A DNA stretch of 34,463 bases from an uncultured Eubacteriales bacterium (GTDB lineage Bacteria; Bacillota; Clostridia; Christensenellales; QALW01). Below the pieces are notes generated by a model. It saw only the letters and a list, made by a program, of their open reading frames with translations. It was not told the DNA's origin and did no database searches. Positions within the stretch are counted from its first letter, which is position 1. Every line of letters begins with the position of its first letter. The position numbers and the translations under genes were made by a program. Location of the stretch: contig URIR01000020.1 of NCBI GenBank assembly GCA_900547955.1, positions 1-34,463 of the forward strand, written 5' to 3'. Of the stretch, positions 15,882 through 23,430 are shown one piece after another.

Positions 15882-16052
15882 TCAATTCATCCTCTTATAA
15901 TAACTTGCACACATACTTTCGTCCTCGGGATTTCCGGAATTTCCGTGAGGACACGGAGCCACTACTATGGCCTTCAGGGTACATTTTCTCTCCTGATTAA
16001 AAGCACAGGAATTAACATTGCAGCTTATGCTCTGCGAACCTTTGATTGGCAT
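15882..16052 (-). CDS. Small single-domain DUF1540 protein
   Basis: This 56-residue protein consists of one DUF1540 unit: ISCNVNSCAFNQERKC, then C, then a final C near the end (DESMCASYY). The frame is open much further upstream, but that extension crosses the divergent veg gene and is unlikely. ATG 16052 is preceded by AAGGAG at about ten bases and gives the usual short DUF1540 length. It ends one base before the tandem DUF1540 gene, so both should be co-transcribed. A 27-base imperfect hairpin (GCAGAAAA/TTTTCTGC, 16101-16127) lies between this gene and veg and would be in its leader. Function is unknown; metal binding is inferred from the cysteines. Confidence 0.8.
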   Translation of the reverse strand: MPIKGSQSISCNVNSCAFNQERKCTLKAIVVAPCPHGNSGNPEDESMCASYYKRMN

Positions 16053-16128
16053 GTGTTTTTCTCTCCTTCTTAATGATTTCAAGCTTATTATTGCCCGCAG
16101 GCAGAAAAATATGCTGGTATTTTCTGCA

Positions 16129-16158
16129 TTGAAAAAATTTTTTTGAGCATAATAATAT
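16129..16158 (+). promoter_or_regulatory. Probable promoter of veg
   Basis: TTGAAA (16129-16134), an 18-base spacer and TAATAT (16153-16158). The leader then contains a CCGCGC-GTGT-GCGCGG hairpin (16179-16194), 21 bases before the start codon. Confidence 0.5.
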
Positions 16159-16215
16159 TGTCTGAGAAGAAAAATAAGCCGCGCGTGTGCGCGGGGAAAC
16201 GGAGCCTTTTTTGAT

Positions 16216-16458
16216 ATGCAGGAAATAAATCGTATAAAAGCAAGAGTGGGAGGCATGCTGGGAAGCAGGGTAAGGGTCAGCGCGGATATAGGACGCAAGC
16301 GAATTAGTCATTATGACGGAGTTATCTGCGGCGTATATCCTAATGTGTTTACTCTCAGCGTGCAGTTGGACGGCGTAGAACGAAAACTTACCTACAGCTA
16401 TAACGATATTTTAACTAAAACAGTTATGCTTGAAAGCGAGCAGGCGGGCGCGGTATGA
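16216..16458 (+). CDS. veg: Veg family protein
   Basis: This 80-residue protein matches the Veg/DUF1021 family, a small SH3-like beta-barrel found across Firmicutes. In B. subtilis Veg is abundant in growing cells and stimulates biofilm gene expression; the molecular role is unclear. Visible features are the N-terminal helix (QEINRIKARVGGMLGSRVRVSAD), the basic GRKRISHYDGVICGVYPNVFTL segment, and the C-terminal YSYNDILTKTV, the family signature. ATG 16216 has GGAG about 14 bases upstream, a rather long spacing. In many Firmicutes veg sits near ksgA, sspF or ispE. Here its neighbours are DUF1540 genes and a repeat, so the context is unusual. Confidence 0.88.
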   Translation: MQEINRIKARVGGMLGSRVRVSADIGRKRISHYDGVICGVYPNVFTLSVQLDGVERKLTYSYNDILTKTVMLESEQAGAV

Positions 16459-16484
16459 TTTTTATACCAGGCGTATTTTTAGGA

Positions 16485-16552
16485 CCGCGCAGCAAAGCGG
16501 ACGCAGCGGGCTCTTAAGCAAAAACGCATTGTAATTTGATTGTATTGTCTAA
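16485..16552 (-). repeat. Dispersed repeat, partial copy A
   Basis: Bases 16485-16531 align with 32735-32782. The core GCAAAGCGGACGCAGCGGGC is exact in both, and ACGCATTG recurs at the same distance give or take two bases. Read on the minus strand, the far end (TTAGACAATACA, 16541-16552, then eight bases, then ACAATGCG) also matches the other end of copy B (32617-32645). Copy A therefore represents one end of the element, and copy B has both. Confidence 0.7.
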
Positions 16553-16558
16553 GTATAT

Positions 16559-16597
16559 AAAAAAAGCCCGGAACAGGTTGTTCCGGGCTTTTTTTAT
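16559..16597. terminator. Strong bidirectional intrinsic terminator
   Basis: AAAGCCCGGAACA and TGTTCCGGGCTTT form a 13-bp stem with a three-base loop, flanked by A- and T-runs. It can end both veg (plus) and the SGNH/MBOAT operon (minus, stop at 16608). Confidence 0.9.
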
Positions 16598-16607
16598 TAA
16601 AGAATGC

Positions 16608-17468
16608 TCAGTCTATTGCTACTGCTTTAGTACACAGCCAATCGCCCCAGGTCATGTAATATTTTCCCAGGGGATGGCTGCCGTCGGCGGTGTATTTCTG
16701 GTCAAACGCATGGTTTGCATCGTCAAAAATCGTGTTTACGTCTATATAGAATATTTTTTGGTTATCAGCCAGACCGGCAATGGCGCTGTTAAGCCGGTCT
16801 ATATTAGCGTTGTTATATATGCTGTCCCCGTCCGATTTGCTTTTGGTAACGTGCAGATTAGCCTGAACGTATATAACCGCTTCTGGGCAAATGGATTTTA
16901 TGGTATCCAGCAGCTGCGAGTATTTAGATATTATGCTGTTATAGGAGGGATAGCCTAATTCGTTTATTCCCAGCATTATATATATCTTTTTATAGCTGTT
17001 GTTTTTGAGCAGATTTTCCAGATTGGTTTTGCCCTTTCCTGGAACGTCCAGCTCTTTATTTAATACGTTGAATGTCTGCATGCCGATGTCCGCAAAATAG
17101 GTCGCCTCTTTTATAGTTGAATACTGATAAAGTCCTACCGTGCGTGAATCGCCTATAAATAGAGCGTCTTTAAAATAATCCTTATCTACGGTTATAAAGC
17201 CGTCCGCGTCTTTTGTAGGCTCGGCCGAGGGCGCGGCGCTTTCGCCTGGGGCTGCGCCGCTCTGGGCAGGAGTCTCTTCAATAACTGGACTCTGGCCTGA
17301 ATAAGAGGGTGTTTCAGGAGAGGGAGTGACGCTTATATCAAAGGAGCTTTCGGGCTGAGGCGGGTCCTTGAAAAATAGGTGCTTTATTGTTACCGGCAGG
17401 GCTATTATAACCAGTACAATCATGATTATTATAAAGACGTGCTGGGCAGTATGAGTTTTTTTGCGCAT
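16608..17468 (-). CDS. Membrane-anchored SGNH/GDSL hydrolase
   Basis: This 286-residue protein has a cytoplasmic basic N-terminus, one membrane segment (about 11-33), a Pro/Ser/Glu-rich linker (35-88) and an extracellular SGNH domain. Catalytic blocks are visible: FIGDSRTVG with nucleophile Ser108, the oxyanion residues Gly167 and Asn169 in MLGINELG, and Asp262/His265 in DGSHPLG. Such domains act as acetyl-esterases or as the extracellular O-acetyltransferase partner of MBOAT proteins. The MBOAT gene lies 54 bases upstream in the same operon, so a role in O-acetylation of a cell-surface polysaccharide is the best inference. A strong terminator follows immediately. Substrate is unknown. Confidence 0.87.
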   Translation of the reverse strand: MRKKTHTAQHVFIIIMIVLVIIALPVTIKHLFFKDPPQPESSFDISVTPSPETPSYSGQSPVIEETPAQSGAAPGESAAPSAEPTKDADGFITVDKDYFKDALFIGDSRTVGLYQYSTIKEATYFADIGMQTFNVLNKELDVPGKGKTNLENLLKNNSYKKIYIMLGINELGYPSYNSIISKYSQLLDTIKSICPEAVIYVQANLHVTKSKSDGDSIYNNANIDRLNSAIAGLADNQKIFYIDVNTIFDDANHAFDQKYTADGSHPLGKYYMTWGDWLCTKAVAID

Positions 17469-17522
17469 ATTATTTTACCTCCATGACGGTTAAATTTGCA
17501 TTATATACGTATTGGCCGCCCG

Positions 17523-18940
17523 TCAGAATCTGAAATACAGGAACGGGTCGTCCAGCCCCATAAACAGGCAGTAAACAGAGCCGGCGAATATTGCGATGAG
17601 TATTAATGCTTCTATAAGCGGATTCCTGCGGAGCACCGTAAATATACGGCGGGGGAGGGGCGTGGAGAATAAAATACATATAACAAGAAGCACGCCGAAG
17701 GATTTAAGGTATGTTATATAGTCTAATTCAAATACGTTTATAGGCTTGCTGCCCAGAAAAGGGAATAAACGCCCAAAATAGATGCCAAGCTGCTTGAGGT
17801 CGGTTATGGCGAAAATCAGCCAGCTCAGGGGGATGAGGAGAATCATGTAAAGGTGACCAAGCCAGCGGTGCCGGTCTAAGAAATTCTTTAAAAACAGCTT
17901 TTCTATAAAAATAAAGAAGAACAGTACCAGTCCCCATATTACGAAATTCCAGCTTGCTCCATGCCATATACCGGTAAAAAGCCAGACGATAAATAGATTA
18001 AGTATTGTTCTGGGCATGCCCTTTCGGTTTCCTCCCAGAGGAATATATACATATTCTCTGAACCAGCTTCCCAGCGTAATATGCCACCGCCGCCAGAATT
18101 CAGTCATGGATGTAGAAATATATGGATAATCAAAATTCTTGGGCAGCTTAAAGCCCATCATGCGTCCCAGACCTATAGCCATAAGGGAATAGCCGTAAAA
18201 GTCGAAGTATATTTGGAAGGTGAAGGCCAGAATGCCCATCCAGGCTAGGGGAGTGGATATGCTTTCATAGCCGATGCCTTCTATATTGCTCCAAAGCGTG
18301 CTCACCTGATTGGCTAAAAGCACTTTAAGTCCCAAGCCTATTACGAATTCCTTAAGACCGCTTTCAGCAAGAGCCAGGGTGTGCTTGCGTTTATGCAGCT
18401 GCTTTGCTACCGAGGAATAAGTGACTATAGGGCCGGCAATCAGCTGAGGGAACATGCAGATATAAACGCCTAAATCCAGTATGGATTTTTCCGCAGGTAC
18501 TTTTTTTCTGTAAACGTCAATAATGTAAGAGCATATCTGGAAGGTGTAAAAGCTGATGCCTATGGGCAGAACCCATTCGGACAGAGGCAGCTCAAAGCCC
18601 CAGGAGGGGAAAAATTTTCCCAAAACAGCGTTAATGTTCTCAAAAACGAAGTCGGAATACTTAAATAAAAAAAGCCATGCAAAATTATAGGCCAAGCCCG
18701 CGGCCAGCCAGCCGCGGCGGTTTTGCTCGCTTCTGCTTATTGCGATGCCGAAATAGTAATTGAGCAATATTGATATCAGCAATAAAAGTATATAAAGCGG
18801 ATTATCCAGTACTCCGTAAGAATAAAATACTAAACTTACTATAAACAGCCAAATAATTTAAATTTAAAAGGTAGAAAATAATATACCAGAAAAAATATTG
18901 GAAGAAATATAAAGATAAATTCAATACTGCTGAAAACCAT
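17523..18940 (-). pseudogene. MBOAT family O-acyltransferase (AlgI/DltB-like) with a one-base frameshift near its start
   Basis: MBOAT proteins pass acyl groups across the membrane to O-acylate polysaccharides. The long frame (17523-18839) holds the family core: YISTSMTEFWRRWHITLGSWFREY, YIPLGGNR and the catalytic-His segment FTGIWHGASWNF, with about ten membrane segments. The true N-terminus lies in another frame. ATG 18940, after GAGGAAG, encodes MVFSSIEFIFIFLPIFFLVYY, the classic MBOAT start, but reaches TAG at 18839-18841. The two frames join if one A is restored in the A-run at 18857-18859, giving a protein of about 472 residues. Either the gene is inactivated, or this is a sequencing or assembly slip, or a reversible slippage switch. 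It lies 27 bases after the dehydratase gene. Identification of the family is firm; activity is uncertain. Confidence 0.88.
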
Positions 18941-18967
18941 ATGCTTCCTCTGCCGTAGTTTAGTATT

Positions 18968-20827
18968 TTAGCCCTCTTGTTCTATAAAATTAGGCACTAT
19001 GGCTTTAAGGCCGTCGCGCACCTCACGTCCGTTTTCTACATCCTCCTTAAGCGCCTGAATCTGTTTCCAGAATATATCGGCGTCAAAATCCACCGGCTGC
19101 AGAACAAAAATTTTATTGTTCTCGGTTTTGGTCATTTTGTTGGATTCGTCGTCGTTATAAAGCTCCTCATATAGCTTTTCACCCGGACGCAGTCCGGTAT
19201 ATTCTATTTTTATATCCTTATCAGGGGTAAAGCCGGAGAGACGAATCATATTGCGCGCCAAATCGTCTATAAATACGGGCTGTCCCATATCCAATACAAA
19301 TATTTCGCCTCCTGCGGCAAGCGCGCCGGCCTGTACTACCAGCCGGGCGGCCTCGGGAATAGTCATGAAATATCTGGTTATTTTAGGGTGGGTTACGGTT
19401 ACGGGGCCTCCGCCGGCAATCTGCCGCTTAAAGGTAGGAATAACGCTGCCGTTGCTGCCTAAAACGTTGCCGAAGCGCACGGCGGCAAATTTAGTTTTTC
19501 CTCCTTCGAGGTTCAAATGCTGCATTATAAGCTCGCTTATGCGTTTTGTGCAGCCCATAACGTTAGTGGGATTAACCGCTTTATCGGTAGAAAGCAGCAC
19601 AAAGTGCTCCGCGCCGTATTCCTGTGCGCAGCGGGCGGTATTCAGAGTGCCGAATACGTTGTTTTTAACCGCTTCGCGCGAATTATCCTCCATAAGGGGC
19701 ACATGCTTATGCGCTGCTGCGTGAAATACCACCTCTGGATGAAACTCTTCAAATATTTCGCGCATTCTGGAAATATCCCGAACCGAGCCTATGCGTATGC
19801 AAACGTTTAATTCGGGCTGACGGGCCTTAAGCTCGTTCATAAGCTCAAAGGCATTGTTTTCGTAAATATCAAATATAACAAGCTGCTTCAATCCGCAGAG
19901 CGCCGTTTGCCGGCAAAGCTCGGAGCCTATGGAGCCGCCTCCGCCCGTTACTAAAACAGTCCTGCCCTTGAGGTAAGAGAGTACGGAGCGCTGGTTGATT
20001 ACTATTTCCGGACGGGGAAGCAGCTCCTGAGGGTCAATATCCCTTATCATATCCAGACTTACCTTATCGTCTATCTCTTCTAAGGGGGGGAGAGTGGTAA
20101 CCTTTCTGCCCGTTTGAGCGGCCAGCCGTAATATATTCCTGCGTTCGGCGTCAGTAGCGCTGGGTATGGCCAGCATTATCTCGTCTATGGAAAGCCTTTC
20201 GGCTACGTCCGTCATTTCCTCGCAGCCTCCTTTAACAGGCACGCCGTGCACCCGCATTCCATGCTTGGACGGATCGTCGTCCACGACCGCTATGGGCCGG
20301 CCGTAAACATATCCGCCGCCGCGCAGGTAATCGATAAGCATGGCGCCCGCCGCTCCCGCGCCTATTATTAACAGCCGCTTGCTGTTTTTCTTGCTTTCAA
20401 TGCGGGTTTTGACAAGCCGGGGCAGATAGAGGCAAAGCCGGGAGCCTATTATAAATATCAGCGCTATGAGCATATAATTGAGATAATATGACAGGGAAAG
20501 CTCAATACCGGTGTCAAGCAGGCCGCCGGTCAGATAAAGGCCTAGAGTGGAAATAGCGGTTACTATCGCTATCTGGAACATTTCTGTCAGGGTGGCGGAA
20601 TACTTCCAGATATGATTATAAATCCCCATGCAGGCGAAAATAATTACGGTAATGCCTGAGGCCGCGGCATAATACCGGTTTAATATTCTGCGAGCGTATT
20701 CGCTTATATCGCCCTGGGTAAAGATTAAAAGAGAAATGTGCATTGCCAAAAAGAGCAGCACCATATCAATACATATAAAAAGGGCGCAGGAACCCCATTT
20801 TTTAATAACGGCTTCAGTTTTTTTCAT
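18968..20827 (-). CDS. Membrane-bound nucleotide-sugar 4,6-dehydratase (CapD/PglF/WbpM type)
   Basis: This enzyme should convert UDP-GlcNAc to the UDP-4-keto-6-deoxy sugar at the membrane, the first step towards diacetamido-trideoxy or related sugars in capsules and glycans. The 619 residues show about four N-terminal membrane segments (12-35, 55-72, 84-104, 112-135). A first Rossmann-like domain has LLIIGAGAAGAML (152-164). The catalytic SDR domain has TGGGGSIGSE (294-303) and STDKAVNPTNVMGCTKR (413-429). Met424 stands where classical SDRs have Tyr, as in PglF. ATG 20827 fits the family N-terminus, although its ribosome site is weak; AAAGGGAG lies about 37 bases upstream, and an in-frame TTG at 20899 is an alternative. 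It is first gene of an operon with MBOAT and SGNH. Confidence 0.9.
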   Translation of the reverse strand: MKKTEAVIKKWGSCALFICIDMVLLFLAMHISLLIFTQGDISEYARRILNRYYAAASGITVIIFACMGIYNHIWKYSATLTEMFQIAIVTAISTLGLYLTGGLLDTGIELSLSYYLNYMLIALIFIIGSRLCLYLPRLVKTRIESKKNSKRLLIIGAGAAGAMLIDYLRGGGYVYGRPIAVVDDDPSKHGMRVHGVPVKGGCEEMTDVAERLSIDEIMLAIPSATDAERRNILRLAAQTGRKVTTLPPLEEIDDKVSLDMIRDIDPQELLPRPEIVINQRSVLSYLKGRTVLVTGGGGSIGSELCRQTALCGLKQLVIFDIYENNAFELMNELKARQPELNVCIRIGSVRDISRMREIFEEFHPEVVFHAAAHKHVPLMEDNSREAVKNNVFGTLNTARCAQEYGAEHFVLLSTDKAVNPTNVMGCTKRISELIMQHLNLEGGKTKFAAVRFGNVLGSNGSVIPTFKRQIAGGGPVTVTHPKITRYFMTIPEAARLVVQAGALAAGGEIFVLDMGQPVFIDDLARNMIRLSGFTPDKDIKIEYTGLRPGEKLYEELYNDDESNKMTKTENNKIFVLQPVDFDADIFWKQIQALKEDVENGREVRDGLKAIVPNFIEQEG

Positions 20828-21044
20828 AATTTTAAAATTGCGCGGACATTTCTTTATAAGAAACGCGGCGTTCTCCCTTTTATATACTCCTATTTGCAAA
20901 AATGAACGGCAGGATTATGCAATGCTTTGAGCCGAAACGGCAGAACGGAACAAAACAAAACAGAAACGCGCTCGGCGCTCCCGTTTATGCCGCAGCATTC
21001 CTGTCCGTTTGGGAGTATGTATTTTTAACAAATTTATTATTGTT
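20828..21044 (-). other. Long leader of the polysaccharide operon
   Basis: About 210 bases separate the minus-strand promoter from the dehydratase ATG. No credible gene lies here. The leader can form nested pairing: CTCCC with GGGAG around an ATGC-TGCG-GCAT hairpin (about 20977-21015), then GCGC-CGA-GCGC followed by a T-rich but interrupted run. That resembles an attenuation site of the kind common in capsule operons, but it is only suggestive. Confidence 0.35.
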
Positions 21045-21073
21045 ATTCTAGCCCATAACGCAGATATTGTCAA
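21045..21073 (-). promoter_or_regulatory. Consensus promoter for the dehydratase-MBOAT-SGNH operon
   Basis: On the minus strand, a perfect -35 TTGACA (complement of 21068-21073), a 17-base spacer and -10 TAGAAT (21045-21050). It is one of the best matches to a sigma-A promoter in the window. Confidence 0.75.
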
Positions 21074-21140
21074 GAAAGCCCGGCTAAATTCAATTAAATG
21101 TAATATAATTGTCATTAAATAATTTTTTATACGTATTTAA

Positions 21141-21170
21141 TTGCGCTCAGACCGGTATTAATAGTATAAT
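21141..21170 (+). promoter_or_regulatory. Probable promoter of the ABC exporter operon
   Basis: TTGCGC (21141-21146), an 18-base spacer and a perfect TATAAT (21165-21170), 40 bases before the TTG start of the ATPase gene. Confidence 0.65.
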
Positions 21171-21210
21171 GCTTTAGCTGAAGCTTTATACAATCAGGAG
21201 GGAAGGGACG

Positions 21211-22119
21211 TTGAAGAGCGTAGAAGTAGACGGATTAAAAAAGTATTACGGTAATATTAAAGCAGTAGATGGAATTGATTTTTACGTTGATTCAGGAAGT
21301 CTGTTTGCGTTTTTGGGCCCCAACGGCGCGGGCAAGTCCACAACTATTGATATTTTGTGCACACTCAGCCGGCCGGACGGAGGCCGCGTGCTTATAAACG
21401 GCATGGAGCTGGGGCGTCAGGATGAAAAAATCAGGTCGGAAATAGGCGTAGTTTTCCAAGACGGCGTGTTGGACAGACTGCTTAGTGTGAGGGAAAATCT
21501 TATGCTGCGGGGCAGCTTTTACGGTTTTAAGGGCGAAAGGCTTAAAAAAAGAGTGGATGAGGCGCTTTTGGAAGCGGGCGCCGCTGAATTTGCCGGCAGA
21601 AAATACGGAAGGCTTTCGGGCGGGCAGCGCCGGCGCGCCGATATAGCCAGGGCGCTGGTGAATTCTCCGAGGATTCTTTTTCTGGACGAGCCTACTACCG
21701 GCTTGGATCCGCAGACGCGGGCGAGTATTTGGGAGACGGTCAGAAGACTGCAGAGGGAAAACGGCATGACGGTATTTCTAACCACTCATTATATGGAAGA
21801 GGCGGATGCGGCCGACTATGTGGTGGTTCTGGACGGAGGGAAAATCGCCGCCAGGGGAACTCCGGCTCTGCTAAAAAGAGAATATGCTGCGGACAGTCTT
21901 AAATTATACGGTGAGGTATCCGCTTTAATGGGTTTAATTAAGGATATGCAGGCTGAGGCCGTTACTTTTGCCGGAGGAATAAAAATAAAGCTGGCAGATA
22001 CGCTTGCGGCTCTGCCCCTGCTTAAAAGAGTGAGCGGAGCTATAACGGGCTTTGAGGTGGCTATGGGCAATATGGACGACGCTTTTATAGGCATAACGGG
22101 GAAGGAGATAAGAGAATGA
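21211..22119 (+). CDS. ABC transporter ATP-binding protein (DrrA/ABC-2 exporter type)
   Basis: This is the 302-residue cytoplasmic ATPase of an ABC-2 exporter. Motifs appear in order: Walker A GPNGAGKST (36-44), Q-loop VVFQD (80-84), signature LSGGQRRRADIARAL (135-149), Walker B ILFLDEPTTGLD (155-166), with Glu160 as the catalytic base, and the H-loop TTHYMEEAD (His193). The C-terminal 90 residues form the extra domain usual in drug, bacitracin or lantibiotic-type exporters. Start TTG 21211 follows AGGAGGG at about seven bases. The stop overlaps the permease ATG by four bases, so the two are coupled. The substrate is unknown; there is no adjacent regulator or biosynthetic gene to suggest one. 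Confidence 0.93.
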   Translation: MKSVEVDGLKKYYGNIKAVDGIDFYVDSGSLFAFLGPNGAGKSTTIDILCTLSRPDGGRVLINGMELGRQDEKIRSEIGVVFQDGVLDRLLSVRENLMLRGSFYGFKGERLKKRVDEALLEAGAAEFAGRKYGRLSGGQRRRADIARALVNSPRILFLDEPTTGLDPQTRASIWETVRRLQRENGMTVFLTTHYMEEADAADYVVVLDGGKIAARGTPALLKREYAADSLKLYGEVSALMGLIKDMQAEAVTFAGGIKIKLADTLAALPLLKRVSGAITGFEVAMGNMDDAFIGITGKEIRE

Positions 22120-22976
22120 TTCATTTCATGCTGAGAAATCTTAAGGTTTTTTATAAGGATAAAAGCTCGGTATTTTTCTCCATGCTGGCCGTGCTTATAA
22201 TAATAGTGCTGTATTTTGCGTTTTTGGGAGATTCCCTTAGCTCGGCCTATGAAGGCGTAGAGGGCATGGATGGGATAATGGATAGCTGGATAAGCGCCGG
22301 ACTGCTCGCGGTGGCCAGTCTAACCTCTACAATGGGGGCTTTCGGAGTAATGGTGGAGGACAGGGCTCGCCGGTTGGCTAAGGATTTTTATTCCTCGCCC
22401 TTAAAGAGGCGGGATATAGCCGGAGGATATGTGCTAAGCGCGTTTTTGGTGGGAGTAATAATGAGCCTGGTAACTCTGATAGTTACGCAGCTGTATATTC
22501 TGCTTTCAGGCGGGGCGATGTTAAACGGCGGAACGCTGTTAAAGGTACTGGGGCTTATTTTGATTTGTTCGGCCTCCAATACGGCTTTTGTGCTGCTTAT
22601 AGTATCATTCTTCAGCAGCCAGGGCGCTTTTACCGGCGCCAGCACTCTTATAGGCACGTTTATAGGCTTTGTTGCGGGAATATATATGCCTGTGGGAGTT
22701 CTGCCGGAGGGAGTACGGTTTATTGTAAAGCTTTTTCCGGTTTCGCACGGAGCCGCGCTTATGAGGCGGACGGTTATGCAGGACAGTTTGGCGGAGGCTT
22801 TTAGGGGCGCGCCTGAAGGGGCGCTGGAGGAATTTAATATAATGATGGGCAACAGTTTGAGTTTTGGAGAAAATGCGGTGCCTGCGGCTGTGAGCATAGC
22901 GTTTTTGCTGGGCTCGGGCGCGCTCTTCTTTTTGCTGGCCCTTTTGAATATACGCAGAAAAGGCAAAAATTTCTGA
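22116..22976 (+). CDS. ABC-2 type transporter permease
   Basis: The 286-residue membrane partner of the preceding ATPase has about six hydrophobic segments (about 21-40, 60-80, 103-130, 143-168, 178-200, 260-280) and the ABC-2 layout: a short amphipathic N-terminus (HFMLRNLKVFYKDKSSVFFS), an inward-facing ARRLAKDFYSSPLKRRDI loop, and SHGAALMRR before the last large extracellular loop. The start overlaps the ATPase stop (ATGA). One copy probably dimerises with itself. Related pairs export antibiotics, peptides or lipids; the cargo here is not known. No clear terminator lies between this gene and the secG promoter. Confidence 0.9.
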   Translation: MIHFMLRNLKVFYKDKSSVFFSMLAVLIIIVLYFAFLGDSLSSAYEGVEGMDGIMDSWISAGLLAVASLTSTMGAFGVMVEDRARRLAKDFYSSPLKRRDIAGGYVLSAFLVGVIMSLVTLIVTQLYILLSGGAMLNGGTLLKVLGLILICSASNTAFVLLIVSFFSSQGAFTGASTLIGTFIGFVAGIYMPVGVLPEGVRFIVKLFPVSHGAALMRRTVMQDSLAEAFRGAPEGALEEFNIMMGNSLSFGENAVPAAVSIAFLLGSGALFFLLALLNIRRKGKNF

Positions 22977-23003
22977 AAAGAAAAAGTATTGTTTAAATTC
23001 CGC

Positions 23004-23032
23004 TTGCTTTTTAATTGTTATTATGCTATTAT
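23004..23032 (+). promoter_or_regulatory. Promoter of secG
   Basis: TTGCTT (23004-23009), a 17-base spacer and TATTAT (23027-23032), 41 bases before the secG start. Confidence 0.65.
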
Positions 23033-23072
23033 ACTACTGCTCTTTTATATGTGAAAGGAATGAGTATTAAAA

Positions 23073-23345
23073 ATGTACGTTACTGAAATAATATTAGCGT
23101 GTATATTAGGGGTTATATCCATTCTGTTAATAATCAGCGTTTTAAAGCAAAAGGGTACGACCGAGGGCTTGGGCAGTATTTTGGGCGGCAGCAATACGGA
23201 TAATTTTTTAGGCAGGAATAAGGCGGTTAAAACAAAAGAGGGCAGGCTGGCTCTCATGACAAAAATATGCGTTATTCTGATAGTCGCTGTGGCTATTGTG
23301 CTCGCTATAATGCTTTCCATCTCAGAGCTAAGAGCGGCCGCTTAA
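23073..23345 (+). CDS. secG: Protein translocase subunit SecG
   Basis: SecG is the small accessory subunit of the SecYEG channel for protein export. The 90-residue protein shows a first membrane helix (about 5-24), a cytoplasmic loop with the conserved GLGSILGGSNTDNFLGRNKA segment (about 32-51; the usual form is a Gly-rich G..F....T..NFLGR), and a second helix (about 65-83). Its length is slightly above the 70-80 of many Firmicutes. GAAAGGAA lies about ten bases upstream of the ATG. Its own promoter precedes it and a strong terminator follows, although rnr lies next on the same strand as in many Firmicutes. Confidence 0.93.
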   Translation: MYVTEIILACILGVISILLIISVLKQKGTTEGLGSILGGSNTDNFLGRNKAVKTKEGRLALMTKICVILIVAVAIVLAIMLSISELRAAA

Positions 23346-23362
23346 AAAAGGATATATTTTCA

Positions 23363-23387
23363 GCGCCCACAAAAGGGCGCTTTTTTT
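23363..23387 (+). terminator. Intrinsic terminator between secG and rnr
   Basis: GCGCCC (23363-23368), a six-base loop, GGGCGC (23375-23380), then seven T. Readthrough or a separate start must supply rnr transcripts, and no good promoter was seen in the 43 bases that follow. Confidence 0.85.
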
Positions 23388-23430
23388 ATTAATACAGCCT
23401 ATGTAAAAAGGGCGTTAAAAAGGAGTAAAA

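Noticed and set aside
21023..21046. TTAACAA...TTGTTA inverted sequence as a Rex operator
   Set aside because: The half-sites are in the wrong order and spacing for the usual TTGTTAA-N-TTAACAA type operator, and the sequence is simply AT-rich.
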